Below are positions 54,420-62,627 of a stretch of DNA of 64,000 nt, in pieces; the stretch's first letter is position 1; every line of letters begins with the position of its first letter. This stretch comes from an uncultured bacterium (lineage in GTDB: Bacteria; Hydrogenedentota; Hydrogenedentia; Hydrogenedentales; CAILVY01). Position numbers and translations under genes: made by a program. Location: contig CALEDJ010000034.1 of the NCBI GenBank assembly GCA_937951485.1, forward strand, positions 115,243 through 179,242, written 5' to 3'. The notes under the pieces are model-generated. The model ran no database searches. It saw nothing but the letters and a program-made list of their open reading frames with translations, and was not told where the DNA came from.

Positions 54420-57400
54420 TTATTCCGCCGCGTTGTCATCGTCTGCGGCGCACATGACCCGGAAGCCAACACTGTACACCCGTTGCCAGGGTGCATAGCG
54501 CAAGCGGAAGGCGCTGCGGGCGCGCGCAGGCCGGTCATACCACGAGCCGCCCCGAACCACCCTGTCCTCTTTCAGCGCGGGATCATTGCGCCCGTCGTCG
54601 TCGCGCCAGGGATAGGCGCGGTATACGCTGCGGGTCCACTCGGCGGCGTTGCCGTGCATGTCGAATAAGCCCCAGTGGTTTGGGGCGTAACTGCCGACGG
54701 GCGCGCTGACGCGGTGTCCGTCATTCACGGCGGTGATTGCAGGACGCCAGGGCGGTATCGCGCCGGACGGTAGTTTCCAGGGTTCAAAAGTGTCTATATG
54801 GGCCAGGGAGTAATCGGCCAGATTGGCGCGGGCGGCAAAGTCATCGGTGATACATCCGTATTCCATCGGCGTGGTCGAATCGGCGCGGCATGCATATTCC
54901 CAGTGGGCTTCATCGGGCAGGGTAAACGCCTCGCCGGTCTGCGCGCTCAGCCACGCGCAGAAGGCCATGGCGTCATACCATGACACCCGCACCACGGGCT
55001 GCGCGGGTTCGTTGAGCGGATATCCGCGCTCCTCGACGCTGAACTGCAGGAAATCGCCGCCTTCGAGACGGCTGTCGTGCACGGGGTCAAAACGCGCGTA
55101 TTGATCGTTGGTCACTTCCGTAACGCCCATCCAGAACGGGCGGTCAATCGCAACCCGCGTCACCGGCCTCTCGTTGGGTTCGCCGTCGTCCGCCCCCATG
55201 TCAAACACGCCGGCGGGAATCCGGGCCAGTTCCAGCGTGACTCCCCCGCCGAGGTCCACCGTGCGTCTGGCACCGGCAGGGCGTCGTTGCTTCGGTTCGG
55301 GGGGAATGACGTTTTCTTTCGGCTTCTCAATTTTGGCCTCTTTTTGCACCGGGGGAATATCCTGCAACGGTGTCAGATCAAAAATGACTTCCGGGTCCTG
55401 GTCGGCCGTATTCGGCGCGTAGCGCCGCGCCATCTCAAGGCGGCGGTCCCGCTGATGCGCGACCTTCTCCATCCCGACAATTTCATGCCAGGTGCCGTGC
55501 GCGGGGGTATGGAGGTCTATCCAAGTGATAATCCGGTCCCATGATTCGGCGTCAAGCAAGACCCCGTGGTGGCCGTCGCGCAGGCGCTGCACCAGTTCCG
55601 TCGTGCTTGCGTGAAAATCCAGCGGGGTGAGCAGGTGCATGTCGCTTTCAATGGTCGGCCCGCGTACATAGCGGCGCAAGGCGAGGTAGGACGGCGGGAA
55701 GTGCGAACCGCTGGTGTATGCCGGATCATTGGCGACGGGATGCACGTCGGGCAGGTCGCGAAAGTCGGGGATCGCCGCATCCGCACCGTCGTGGCAGTCC
55801 ACGCAATAATGGTCGAGGACCGGCTGCACCTCGCGGCGGAAGGAGAATCCGCGTTCGGGTCCATGCCACGGCGTTATCTCAGACGGCGCGCGGCCGGCGG
55901 CCATCGCCGGTCTTCCCGGCGGCGACATGCTCTGCTTTTCGTGGCAACCCACGCATGACAACCGCTCGCCGGGCATGGCCGTCATCCAACTGCGCATCAG
56001 TTGCAGCGCCTGGCCTTGCTCGTCCAGCGGCTGTACGGAAATGGGCGTATTCGCCGGCACGCGAAACAACGCGGACCCGTCCGGTTCGACCGGAACCGTT
56101 CCGATGACGCGCTTGATGTCCCACGGTCCGTCCAATCCCACGCGGTACACCTGTCCGCCGACGCCGTGATATGCAAAGTGGTAAGTGAACAGACGCAATT
56201 GTTTCACCGTGCCGCGCGGCACGCCCTTCAGGCCGTCGCCGGCATATATGTCGCTCATATATATCAGCGCATCGTCGCGCGTCAGGTCCACTTTGGGCGG
56301 GACCACCGGCGGTTTCGGTCGGGTGCGCAGTGGAATGGGTTCAAACAGTGCGTACCCGTTGATTTCCTTCAGCAGCGTCATGTTGTCGAACACATCCACG
56401 AGGTACACGCCCCATGGCGATTGCGGCCTGGGTTTGGCCGATACGAGAAAATACTTCTCGCTGAGCGGAAACGGGTGCAGAAACTTCGGCCACGAAGCAT
56501 CCACCAATTCATCACGCAATATCGGGTCCACCGTCTGCCCCCGACCGGGGATGCGCTGCACCACCCCGTTCGTCTCGAAGCGACCCTTGGTCGGGTCGAA
56601 CAACACCAGTTCACCCATGCGCGGGACACCATGGTGCCCGCCGACGATGGCGCAGAACATGGTCGGATGGTTCGGAATTGGGCGCGCGTAGAACATCGCG
56701 TTGGGCCAGTAGGAATTGCTGCCGTAATATTCCGCCTGATTGGTGCCGTCGGGATTCATGGAGAAGAGAATCCGCGACACGAAATGCGGAATGTCCGAGT
56801 ATTCCCAGCGCAAATAGAGCACGCGCCCGTCGTTCAGCACCCTCGGACACCAATTGTGGTCCTGTTCGAAAGTCAGACGCCGGATACGTCCGTTCGACGT
56901 GTCGTAATGATAAATATTCGATACATGCGATGCGCCGGTTACGCACGGCACGCCGACAAAGGGCGCAGTCGAAGCGAACAGGATGTTCCCATCCGGCAGA
57001 TAGCAGGCCTCGTAGTTATCCACGTCAGGTTCGATAATCAGCGACAATTCCCGTACGGTTCCGTCCGGCAAAAGCATTTCGTGCACCTGCCAGCGGCCGT
57101 TCGTTCCGGGCATGGAAAAAAGAAGCCGGTCCGCGTCGAAATGCAGGTCAATGTCGCCGACAAAGACGTCCTTCTCTGGTCGGTAAAGTGTCGCCAATGT
57201 CCCCTCATTCAGCGGCGACAGGAGACACATTTCATTGTCGAAACCGGATATCGGCAGGGAGGAATTTCCCTCCCAGTTCTGGGGCAAACCAAGATGTTTT
57301 TCGGACCGTTTGATGACGATCAGGGCATCGAAATCCATCAGCGGATTCGCCAGCAGTGCAGTACGCGCCAGGGCTTCCCAATGTTTCAATGTCCGAGCGG

Positions 57401-57635
57401 CCCGCGCATCGCCGGCCCGGGCCGCAGACTGCATGGCCGCCGCCTGCTCCCGCGCTTCTTGCAGATCCGTCAGATGCTCCGCACCAATGCGGTATGCCTC
57501 GCCGAATGTGCGCTGGAGGTCTTCCACGGCCAGGCAGACGGCCTCGAAATCCGTAGCGTGAGAAATCTCTGCTCCGATGACAAGTGGTGCGAACGCAATC
57601 CCAAGGAGGAACGCGCAGGTCTTCCGCTCGAACAT
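54420..57635 (-). CDS. HzsA-related diheme / SUMF1 fusion protein
   Basis: This 1,071-residue exported protein (signal KTCAFLLGIAFAPLVIGA) is a paralogue of the 1,321-residue protein without the amidotransferase-like part. Residues about 100-550 form the propeller-like region (RLLFSMPGTNGRWQV, NWCPRVLNDGRVLYLRWEYS). Haem sites are CVGCHEK (561) and CVDCHDG (611). A Lys/Pro/Glu-rich linker (about 745-785) leads to the SUMF1 domain (about 790-1062), which ends RVVRGGSWYDRPARARSAF, so the two FGE cysteines are absent. It is preceded by the aldo/keto reductase with a 12-base gap. Function unknown. Confidence 0.75.
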   Translation of the reverse strand: MFERKTCAFLLGIAFAPLVIGAEISHATDFEAVCLAVEDLQRTFGEAYRIGAEHLTDLQEAREQAAAMQSAARAGDARAARTLKHWEALARTALLANPLMDFDALIVIKRSEKHLGLPQNWEGNSSLPISGFDNEMCLLSPLNEGTLATLYRPEKDVFVGDIDLHFDADRLLFSMPGTNGRWQVHEMLLPDGTVRELSLIIEPDVDNYEACYLPDGNILFASTAPFVGVPCVTGASHVSNIYHYDTSNGRIRRLTFEQDHNWCPRVLNDGRVLYLRWEYSDIPHFVSRILFSMNPDGTNQAEYYGSNSYWPNAMFYARPIPNHPTMFCAIVGGHHGVPRMGELVLFDPTKGRFETNGVVQRIPGRGQTVDPILRDELVDASWPKFLHPFPLSEKYFLVSAKPRPQSPWGVYLVDVFDNMTLLKEINGYALFEPIPLRTRPKPPVVPPKVDLTRDDALIYMSDIYAGDGLKGVPRGTVKQLRLFTYHFAYHGVGGQVYRVGLDGPWDIKRVIGTVPVEPDGSALFRVPANTPISVQPLDEQGQALQLMRSWMTAMPGERLSCVGCHEKQSMSPPGRPAMAAGRAPSEITPWHGPERGFSFRREVQPVLDHYCVDCHDGADAAIPDFRDLPDVHPVANDPAYTSGSHFPPSYLALRRYVRGPTIESDMHLLTPLDFHASTTELVQRLRDGHHGVLLDAESWDRIITWIDLHTPAHGTWHEIVGMEKVAHQRDRRLEMARRYAPNTADQDPEVIFDLTPLQDIPPVQKEAKIEKPKENVIPPEPKQRRPAGARRTVDLGGGVTLELARIPAGVFDMGADDGEPNERPVTRVAIDRPFWMGVTEVTNDQYARFDPVHDSRLEGGDFLQFSVEERGYPLNEPAQPVVRVSWYDAMAFCAWLSAQTGEAFTLPDEAHWEYACRADSTTPMEYGCITDDFAARANLADYSLAHIDTFEPWKLPSGAIPPWRPAITAVNDGHRVSAPVGSYAPNHWGLFDMHGNAAEWTRSVYRAYPWRDDDGRNDPALKEDRVVRGGSWYDRPARARSAFRLRYAPWQRVYSVGFRVMCAADDDNAAE

Positions 57636-57647
57636 GCAGTGGCCTCC

Positions 57648-58646
57648 CTACTCGGGGTTCCCCAGAGCGACCGCATCGTTGCGCATTCGGGCGATATCCG
57701 CCGCCTCCAGCGTCAACGCGCCCGCCGCCGCGTTCTGCCCGGCCTGTGCCGCCGTGCGCGCGCCGCAGAGCACATGCGTGACGCCGGCCTGTGCCGCCGT
57801 CCACGCAATCACCAGTTGCGCCAACGTGCAATTGTATTTTTCGGTCAACTCCTTCCAGCCTTCCAGCATGGCGAGCACTTTCGGCCGGTTCACCAGTTTG
57901 AACCACGGATTCCACGCTTCGTTGCTGCGGAATTCATTGGGGTCGAATACCCGATCCATCCCGACCTTTCCGGTGAGCAGCCCCTGTTCGAGCGACATAT
58001 AAGTCAACGTTGCGATGCCGTGTTGGGCGCAATAAGGGAGCACGTCGGCCTCCGGTGCGCGGTACAGAATGCTGTAGCGGAACTGGTCGCTGGCGATGTC
58101 GCCGTTGGCGCGGTATTCTTCGAGTTGTTCGATGCTGACATTCGAGACGCCGATTGCGCGAATCTTGCCCTGATCCTTCAACTTCATCAAGAAGGCCATT
58201 GTGTCTTCGATGGGTGTAAAATCAGGTTCTTTTGACGGCCAATGCGTCTGGTACAGGTCTATGTAATCCGTGTCCAGGCGCCGCAGGCTGTTTTCGATCT
58301 CGATGGCGAGCGTATCCGGATGCAGGCTGATAAACGTATCCTTCCCGTCCAGATGGTAATGGAAAGAGCCGCGATTGTCCTCCCACCACATGCCGCACTT
58401 GGTGGCGAGGACCACCTTATCGCGCCGGCCGCGAATGGCCCGGCCTATGATGGTTTCGCTGTGCCCCCATCCATATGCCGGGGCCGTATCAATAAGGTTG
58501 ATGCCGGAGTCGAGCGCAACGTCAATGGCGCGCAGCGATTCCGCATCGTCCGCCCCATGCCACATCTCGCCGCCGCCCGTCACCCACGTGCCCAAGCCCA
58601 CCACCGACGCGCTGATTCCGGAATTTCCCAGGTCTCTGTATTGCAT
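57648..58646 (-). CDS. Aldo/keto reductase
   Basis: This 332-residue protein has a TIM-barrel of the AKR superfamily: DTAPAYGWGHSE (catalytic Tyr in AYG), KVVLATKCG (Lys) and DLYQTHWPS (His), then IRAIGVSNVSIEQLEEY and the NADPH-binding C-terminus. It is likely an NADPH-dependent reductase of aldehydes or keto-sugars. The SUMF1/HzsA gene follows 12 bases later, so they are transcribed together. Confidence 0.9.
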   Translation of the reverse strand: MQYRDLGNSGISASVVGLGTWVTGGGEMWHGADDAESLRAIDVALDSGINLIDTAPAYGWGHSETIIGRAIRGRRDKVVLATKCGMWWEDNRGSFHYHLDGKDTFISLHPDTLAIEIENSLRRLDTDYIDLYQTHWPSKEPDFTPIEDTMAFLMKLKDQGKIRAIGVSNVSIEQLEEYRANGDIASDQFRYSILYRAPEADVLPYCAQHGIATLTYMSLEQGLLTGKVGMDRVFDPNEFRSNEAWNPWFKLVNRPKVLAMLEGWKELTEKYNCTLAQLVIAWTAAQAGVTHVLCGARTAAQAGQNAAAGALTLEAADIARMRNDAVALGNPE

Positions 58647-58911
58647 GGCGTTTCTCCCAACAGTTCAATGGTTTCAGACATGCTTGGCTGCCGTTACAAG
58701 CCAATCCGTCGGATCATAACATGCCGGCGCTTCACTATTCGCCATGCCGGTGCTTGGGCATGCAATGGCGGAATCGCTGTGATTGGGCGCTCCAATGCCA
58801 ACGGATCAGATCGTTCCCATCCCCGCACCCCTCCGGGGCGCGCAGGAATTTCCATCGCGTCTGCGTCGGAAGGTTATAATGTTGTCCTCAATCGAGAAAA
58901 GGAGAAAGACC

Positions 58912-60258
58912 ATGACTACGGCGATGGTAATCTGTCCTCACGCCGATGATGCGGCGGCGTTCTGCGGGGCGACTCTGGCAAAATTCGCGGCGGAAGGATG
59001 GCGCATTGTCCTCGTGCGGGTCACGAACGACAGCAAGGATTCTGTGGGACTGAGCCAGGAAGAAACGATCCTCCGAAACACCGAGGAACTGCATGCAGCG
59101 GCAAAGATCCTGGGAGTTGCGGAGATCATCGAACTCGGTTACGAAACGGATTGCCTTGCCGACGCGCCAATGGTGCCGATGCGAGAAAGATTTGTGTATC
59201 TCTTTCGAAAATACAGGCCCTATGCGGTGTTTTCATTTGACCCCTTCGGCCTGTATGAAGGCAACATGGACCATATCCGCGTGGCGCAGGCGGTTGAAGA
59301 AGCGTTTTGGGTCTCGTGTTTCGACAAGCATCACCCCGAACATTTCGAAGAGGGGCTTGCGCCCTTCAGCGTATGCGAACGCTGGTATTTCGGCCGCAAT
59401 CTGCCCGGGGCCAACCACGCCGAAGATGTATCTGAATATCTCGAAAAGAAAGTCGAGGCGCTGTGCGCCCACCGCGAAATGATGCGCAATACAATCAACC
59501 AGTTGCGCCTTCAGGCGCAGACCTTCGGCCGGCGTTTGCCCCTGCTGGACATGGCCATGGAGGGCGACCTGCGCCCGTTGCTGGCCCTGGTCATGCAGGA
59601 ACAGGCCAACGCAGTGGCCCGGACCTTCAACCTTGGGGAAGGTCGAATGGGCGAGGTCTTCCGGCTCGAGCGCTTCGGCGACATGGAGGAATTTGTGCAG
59701 GCGCTGAGCGAACCGATTCCCGGGGCTGAGCAGGCCCCCAAACGGGAACGATTCGATGCCCAGAAAACGGAAAACGGGCAAACGCTGTCGCCAGAGCACA
59801 CCGTCCCATCCAATCTGAACCAACGGGTGGGCCTGATGGGGCATCATCACTTGTGTGCAGGCGCCTTCGAGGAACTGTTTCAGATGCCGGCTTTCCGGGC
59901 GGCTTACGCGGATTTGGTGGACCGTTTACAGCCATCGCCCGATTTGCAGATCGAAACACTCTTCGGATACGACATCTTTTGTTATCACTGCGAATACTGG
60001 TCGAACGAGGAAGGCCGCTGTTCAACAGGCTGGAAAAACAAAATCAGCAAGGACGCAGCGGTGCTCGAACATCTCGGCCTTCGGCCCGGTCAAGTCACCC
60101 GATTTGAAGACCTCCAGCGCCTGTTGGCCGCAAAGATTTCCGATGCAGACCTGAAACGGTTCTGCAGTGTCGGCGAGTGGAAATGCGAAATGTATATCCT
60201 CGGGGCGTGCCAAAAGGCTTATCAACGTCTGCGCGATCGATTTGGCGGACAACCGTGA
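58912..60258 (+). CDS. PIG-L deacetylase-like / DUF1284 fusion protein
   Basis: This is a 448-residue protein. Residues 1-250 form a PIG-L/LmbE deacetylase-like domain. The metal motif is CPHADDAAAF, where the usual AHPDDE has Ala for Pro and for the last Glu; the second site GNMDHIRVAQA keeps the Asp-His pair. Residues about 310-440 match DUF1284 (HHHLCAGAFEELF, DIFCYHC, FCSVGEWKCE), a cysteine-rich domain that may bind an Fe-S cluster. No such fusion is known to me. AGGAG is 7 bases before the ATG at 58912. Deacetylase activity is uncertain because of the changed motif. Confidence 0.78.
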   Translation: MTTAMVICPHADDAAAFCGATLAKFAAEGWRIVLVRVTNDSKDSVGLSQEETILRNTEELHAAAKILGVAEIIELGYETDCLADAPMVPMRERFVYLFRKYRPYAVFSFDPFGLYEGNMDHIRVAQAVEEAFWVSCFDKHHPEHFEEGLAPFSVCERWYFGRNLPGANHAEDVSEYLEKKVEALCAHREMMRNTINQLRLQAQTFGRRLPLLDMAMEGDLRPLLALVMQEQANAVARTFNLGEGRMGEVFRLERFGDMEEFVQALSEPIPGAEQAPKRERFDAQKTENGQTLSPEHTVPSNLNQRVGLMGHHHLCAGAFEELFQMPAFRAAYADLVDRLQPSPDLQIETLFGYDIFCYHCEYWSNEEGRCSTGWKNKISKDAAVLEHLGLRPGQVTRFEDLQRLLAAKISDADLKRFCSVGEWKCEMYILGACQKAYQRLRDRFGGQP

Positions 60259-60335
60259 GGAATACCCGCTTGCCGGCATAATGCCTGCGATACTGCGGGT
60301 TCCGTCGAAAAAATTCTCGTTCAGGCAGCGTGCGT

Positions 60336-61673
60336 TTAGACCTTCCAGGGCGCGCGGTATTCTCGCGTGAGCCATTCGGGCTTGCCGCTGTCGTCGGCGA
60401 AACGCATCTCTTTGGGGTTCCACTTGATGACAGCATGATTGTAGTATGCCTGATTCATCAAGTGGCAGCATATGGCGCTCCGACCGCCGATTTCCTCATG
60501 CGTAATCGGCCTGGTCCGCGCCTCGACACAATCCAGGAAGTCACGGATGTGATCTTTGCTTTTGTAAAGCCTGATCTTCGCGTCGCTGAGAAAATCCTTC
60601 TCAATGCGGCTGATGACGGAACCCAGAGAGCCGCCGTCTTCTCGACTGGCGAAGCCCGCCACCTTCTTCCCGTCGCGCCAGAATTCGAGTCTTCCCCGGC
60701 CAACGTTGACTTCGCCCTCGTCGCCGAAGAAATGCGCGCCAAAGCCTTTTTGTATATGAATAACCTTGATGTCGCCTCCGTACTGAAGAACGGCGCCGTA
60801 TTGCGCATCGGGGGCTTCTGGCGGATGTACCTCGTCCGGACCGCTGTCATCCATTCCCAGTCCCCATTGGGCGATATCGAGGTGGTGGGCGCCCCAGTCG
60901 GTGACCATGCCGCCGCCGTACTCTCTATAGTTGCGCCAATCGGGATAGTGATCATGGATACCCCGGGGACTGAGCACCGAACTATATGGCCGCACCGGGG
61001 CGGGACCGAGCCACATGTCCCAGTCAAGACCCGGTTCCATCTCTTCCTCCGGCAAATCGCAGGGAACACCCGGCGGGCCGAAGTTGCATTCCACGCGATG
61101 GACCTTACCGATGGCGCCGTTGCGCACCAGTTCGCAGGCCACCCGGAATTCTTCCATGGATCGCTGCATGGAACCGGTTTGCAGCACCCGCTTGTTCTCA
61201 TTCACTGCGCGCATCACCTCGATGGCCTCGTGGATATTATGGGTCAGGGGTTTCTCGCAATAGACATCCTTGCCGCTTTCCAGGGCGGCGATCGTCTGAA
61301 TGGCGTGCCAGTGGTCCGGCGTGGCAATGCAGACCGCGTCAATGTCGTCCCGCGCTATCAGTTCCCGGAAATCGTTATAGGCCTCACATTCAGGAGCGCC
61401 GATATCCGGGCGCGCCTTGTAGAACTCGTCCACGCGCTGTTTGGCATCCGTACGCCGTGTGGCGTCCACCTCGCAAACGGCCACGACAAGACAGCGTTTA
61501 TGATGTAGAAATGCGTTGACAAGCCCCCTGTTCTGCTTGCCCATCCCGATAAATCCCACAACAATACGATCATTCGGTTTCTTTTCTGAGGCCCAGATGC
61601 TGGAAGGCAGAATAAGCGGTCCGACCGAAACGACAGACAACTGCTTGAGGAACGAGCGACGGTTGGTTTTCAT
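60336..61673 (-). CDS. Tat-exported Gfo/Idh/MocA-family oxidoreductase
   Basis: This 445-residue protein has a Tat-type signal (TNRRSFLKQLSVVSVG), then VGFIGMGKQNRGLVNAFL, AVCIATPDHWHAIQTI and the EKP motif in YCEKPLTHN. The long loop WLGPAPVRPYSSVLSPRG is as in the gene at 46136, so the two are paralogues of one PVC-type subfamily. It is monocistronic, with an R1 element behind its start. The substrate is unknown. Confidence 0.9.
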   Translation of the reverse strand: MKTNRRSFLKQLSVVSVGPLILPSSIWASEKKPNDRIVVGFIGMGKQNRGLVNAFLHHKRCLVVAVCEVDATRRTDAKQRVDEFYKARPDIGAPECEAYNDFRELIARDDIDAVCIATPDHWHAIQTIAALESGKDVYCEKPLTHNIHEAIEVMRAVNENKRVLQTGSMQRSMEEFRVACELVRNGAIGKVHRVECNFGPPGVPCDLPEEEMEPGLDWDMWLGPAPVRPYSSVLSPRGIHDHYPDWRNYREYGGGMVTDWGAHHLDIAQWGLGMDDSGPDEVHPPEAPDAQYGAVLQYGGDIKVIHIQKGFGAHFFGDEGEVNVGRGRLEFWRDGKKVAGFASREDGGSLGSVISRIEKDFLSDAKIRLYKSKDHIRDFLDCVEARTRPITHEEIGGRSAICCHLMNQAYYNHAVIKWNPKEMRFADDSGKPEWLTREYRAPWKV

Positions 61674-61851
61674 GAACTAATCCTTTCGTGGGTCGAAACG
61701 TGGATGCTGACGATCATCAGGCACGAAGGTGGACGTCGGAATGCCGACGCGCAGACCCCGTCAGCGCGAGTAATCCTATCAGTTTCGGCCGCGGCGGGTA
61801 AAGCCCTCCCACGGGGGCGGAAACCCGGCAGATTGAATGCATTATCAATCA

Positions 61852-62478
61852 CGGTGTTGTCCAAAACAGATTATCAAGAGGATGAAAAACCATGCCCAAG
61901 ACTCTTGGAAAACCCTGTTAGCAAGATGATGTGGCAGGCTTATCCTGTACGCAAACTTCTCTGTGCTAATTTCTGAAGCATCATTGACCCGTGTACCAGG
62001 GGGGCCTGTTTTGTTTCCCCCTCACCCCACCCCTCTCCCAGCGGGAGAGGGTGTATATGGCGAAACCTGAGACAGGCTGTTGCTCCCACCGCGCAACGGG
62101 GTTTCCCAAATGAGGGTGTATATGGCGAAACCTGAGACAGGCTGTTGCTCCCACCGCGCAACGGGGTTTCCCCAATGGGGGTGTATATGGCGAAACCTGA
62201 GACAGGCTGTTGCTCCCACCGCGCAACGGGGTTTCCCCAATGAGGGTGTATATGGCGAAACCTGAGACAGGCTGTTGCTCCCTCTCCCTCCGGGAGAGGG
62301 CCTTTGTGGAGCAACCTGAGGCATGCCGTTGCTCCCTCTCCCTCCGGGAGAGGGCCTTTGTGGAGCAACCTGAGGCATGCCGTTGCTCCCTCTCCCTCCG
62401 GGAGAGGGGTGGGGTGAGGGGGAAAGCCAACATGATCGAAAGCCCTTCTCAACGCTTAGCATATTTTGGACGGCACTG
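61852..62478. repeat. R1 element, copy 3 (627 bp, with tandem arrays)
   Basis: The ends CGGTGTTGTCCAAAACA (61852-61868) and TATTTTGGACGGCACTG (62462-62478) are complementary at 13 of 17, all differences being transitions. The left flank resembles copy 2 closely (CAAGATGATGTGGC). The middle holds three full 65-bp tandem units (62051-62115, 62116-62180, 62181-62245), a partial fourth, then two 54-bp units made of CTCCGGGAGAGGG palindromes. It occupies most of the interval 61674-62627, and no gene is present there. Confidence 0.82.
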
Positions 62479-62627
62479 GATCGATCACTGTTTTCGCAGA
62501 GCGGGAGGATACTTGGTGCAGGCACAAGGCTTGTACTGTCCTTGCGGATTCTTCTAGACTGTCGCGGTCAGACCGGCAGTGTATTGAAACCAATCATTGC
62601 GCTTCGGCGCGCCAGGATACGCCACGC

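Noticed and set aside
30624-57635. Hydrazine synthesis (anammox) by the HzsA-like proteins
   Set aside because: The similarity is confined to the alpha-subunit-like core. No HzsB/HzsC, hydrazine dehydrogenase or nitrite reductase genes are present, and the neighbours are catabolic.
54420-57635. Formylglycine-generating enzyme activity of the SUMF1 domain
   Set aside because: Both catalytic cysteines of FGE are missing at the RGGSWYDRPARARSAF segment.
62051-62399. Regular repeats that look like a CRISPR array
   Set aside because: The units are contiguous near-identical copies without variable spacers, and no cas gene is present. They are tandem duplications inside R1 copy 3.
61940-62557. Long frames encoding repeated Arg/Gly/Ser-rich peptides
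   Set aside because: They are simply the translation of the 65-bp and 54-bp tandem units of R1 copy 3; no start context or homology.
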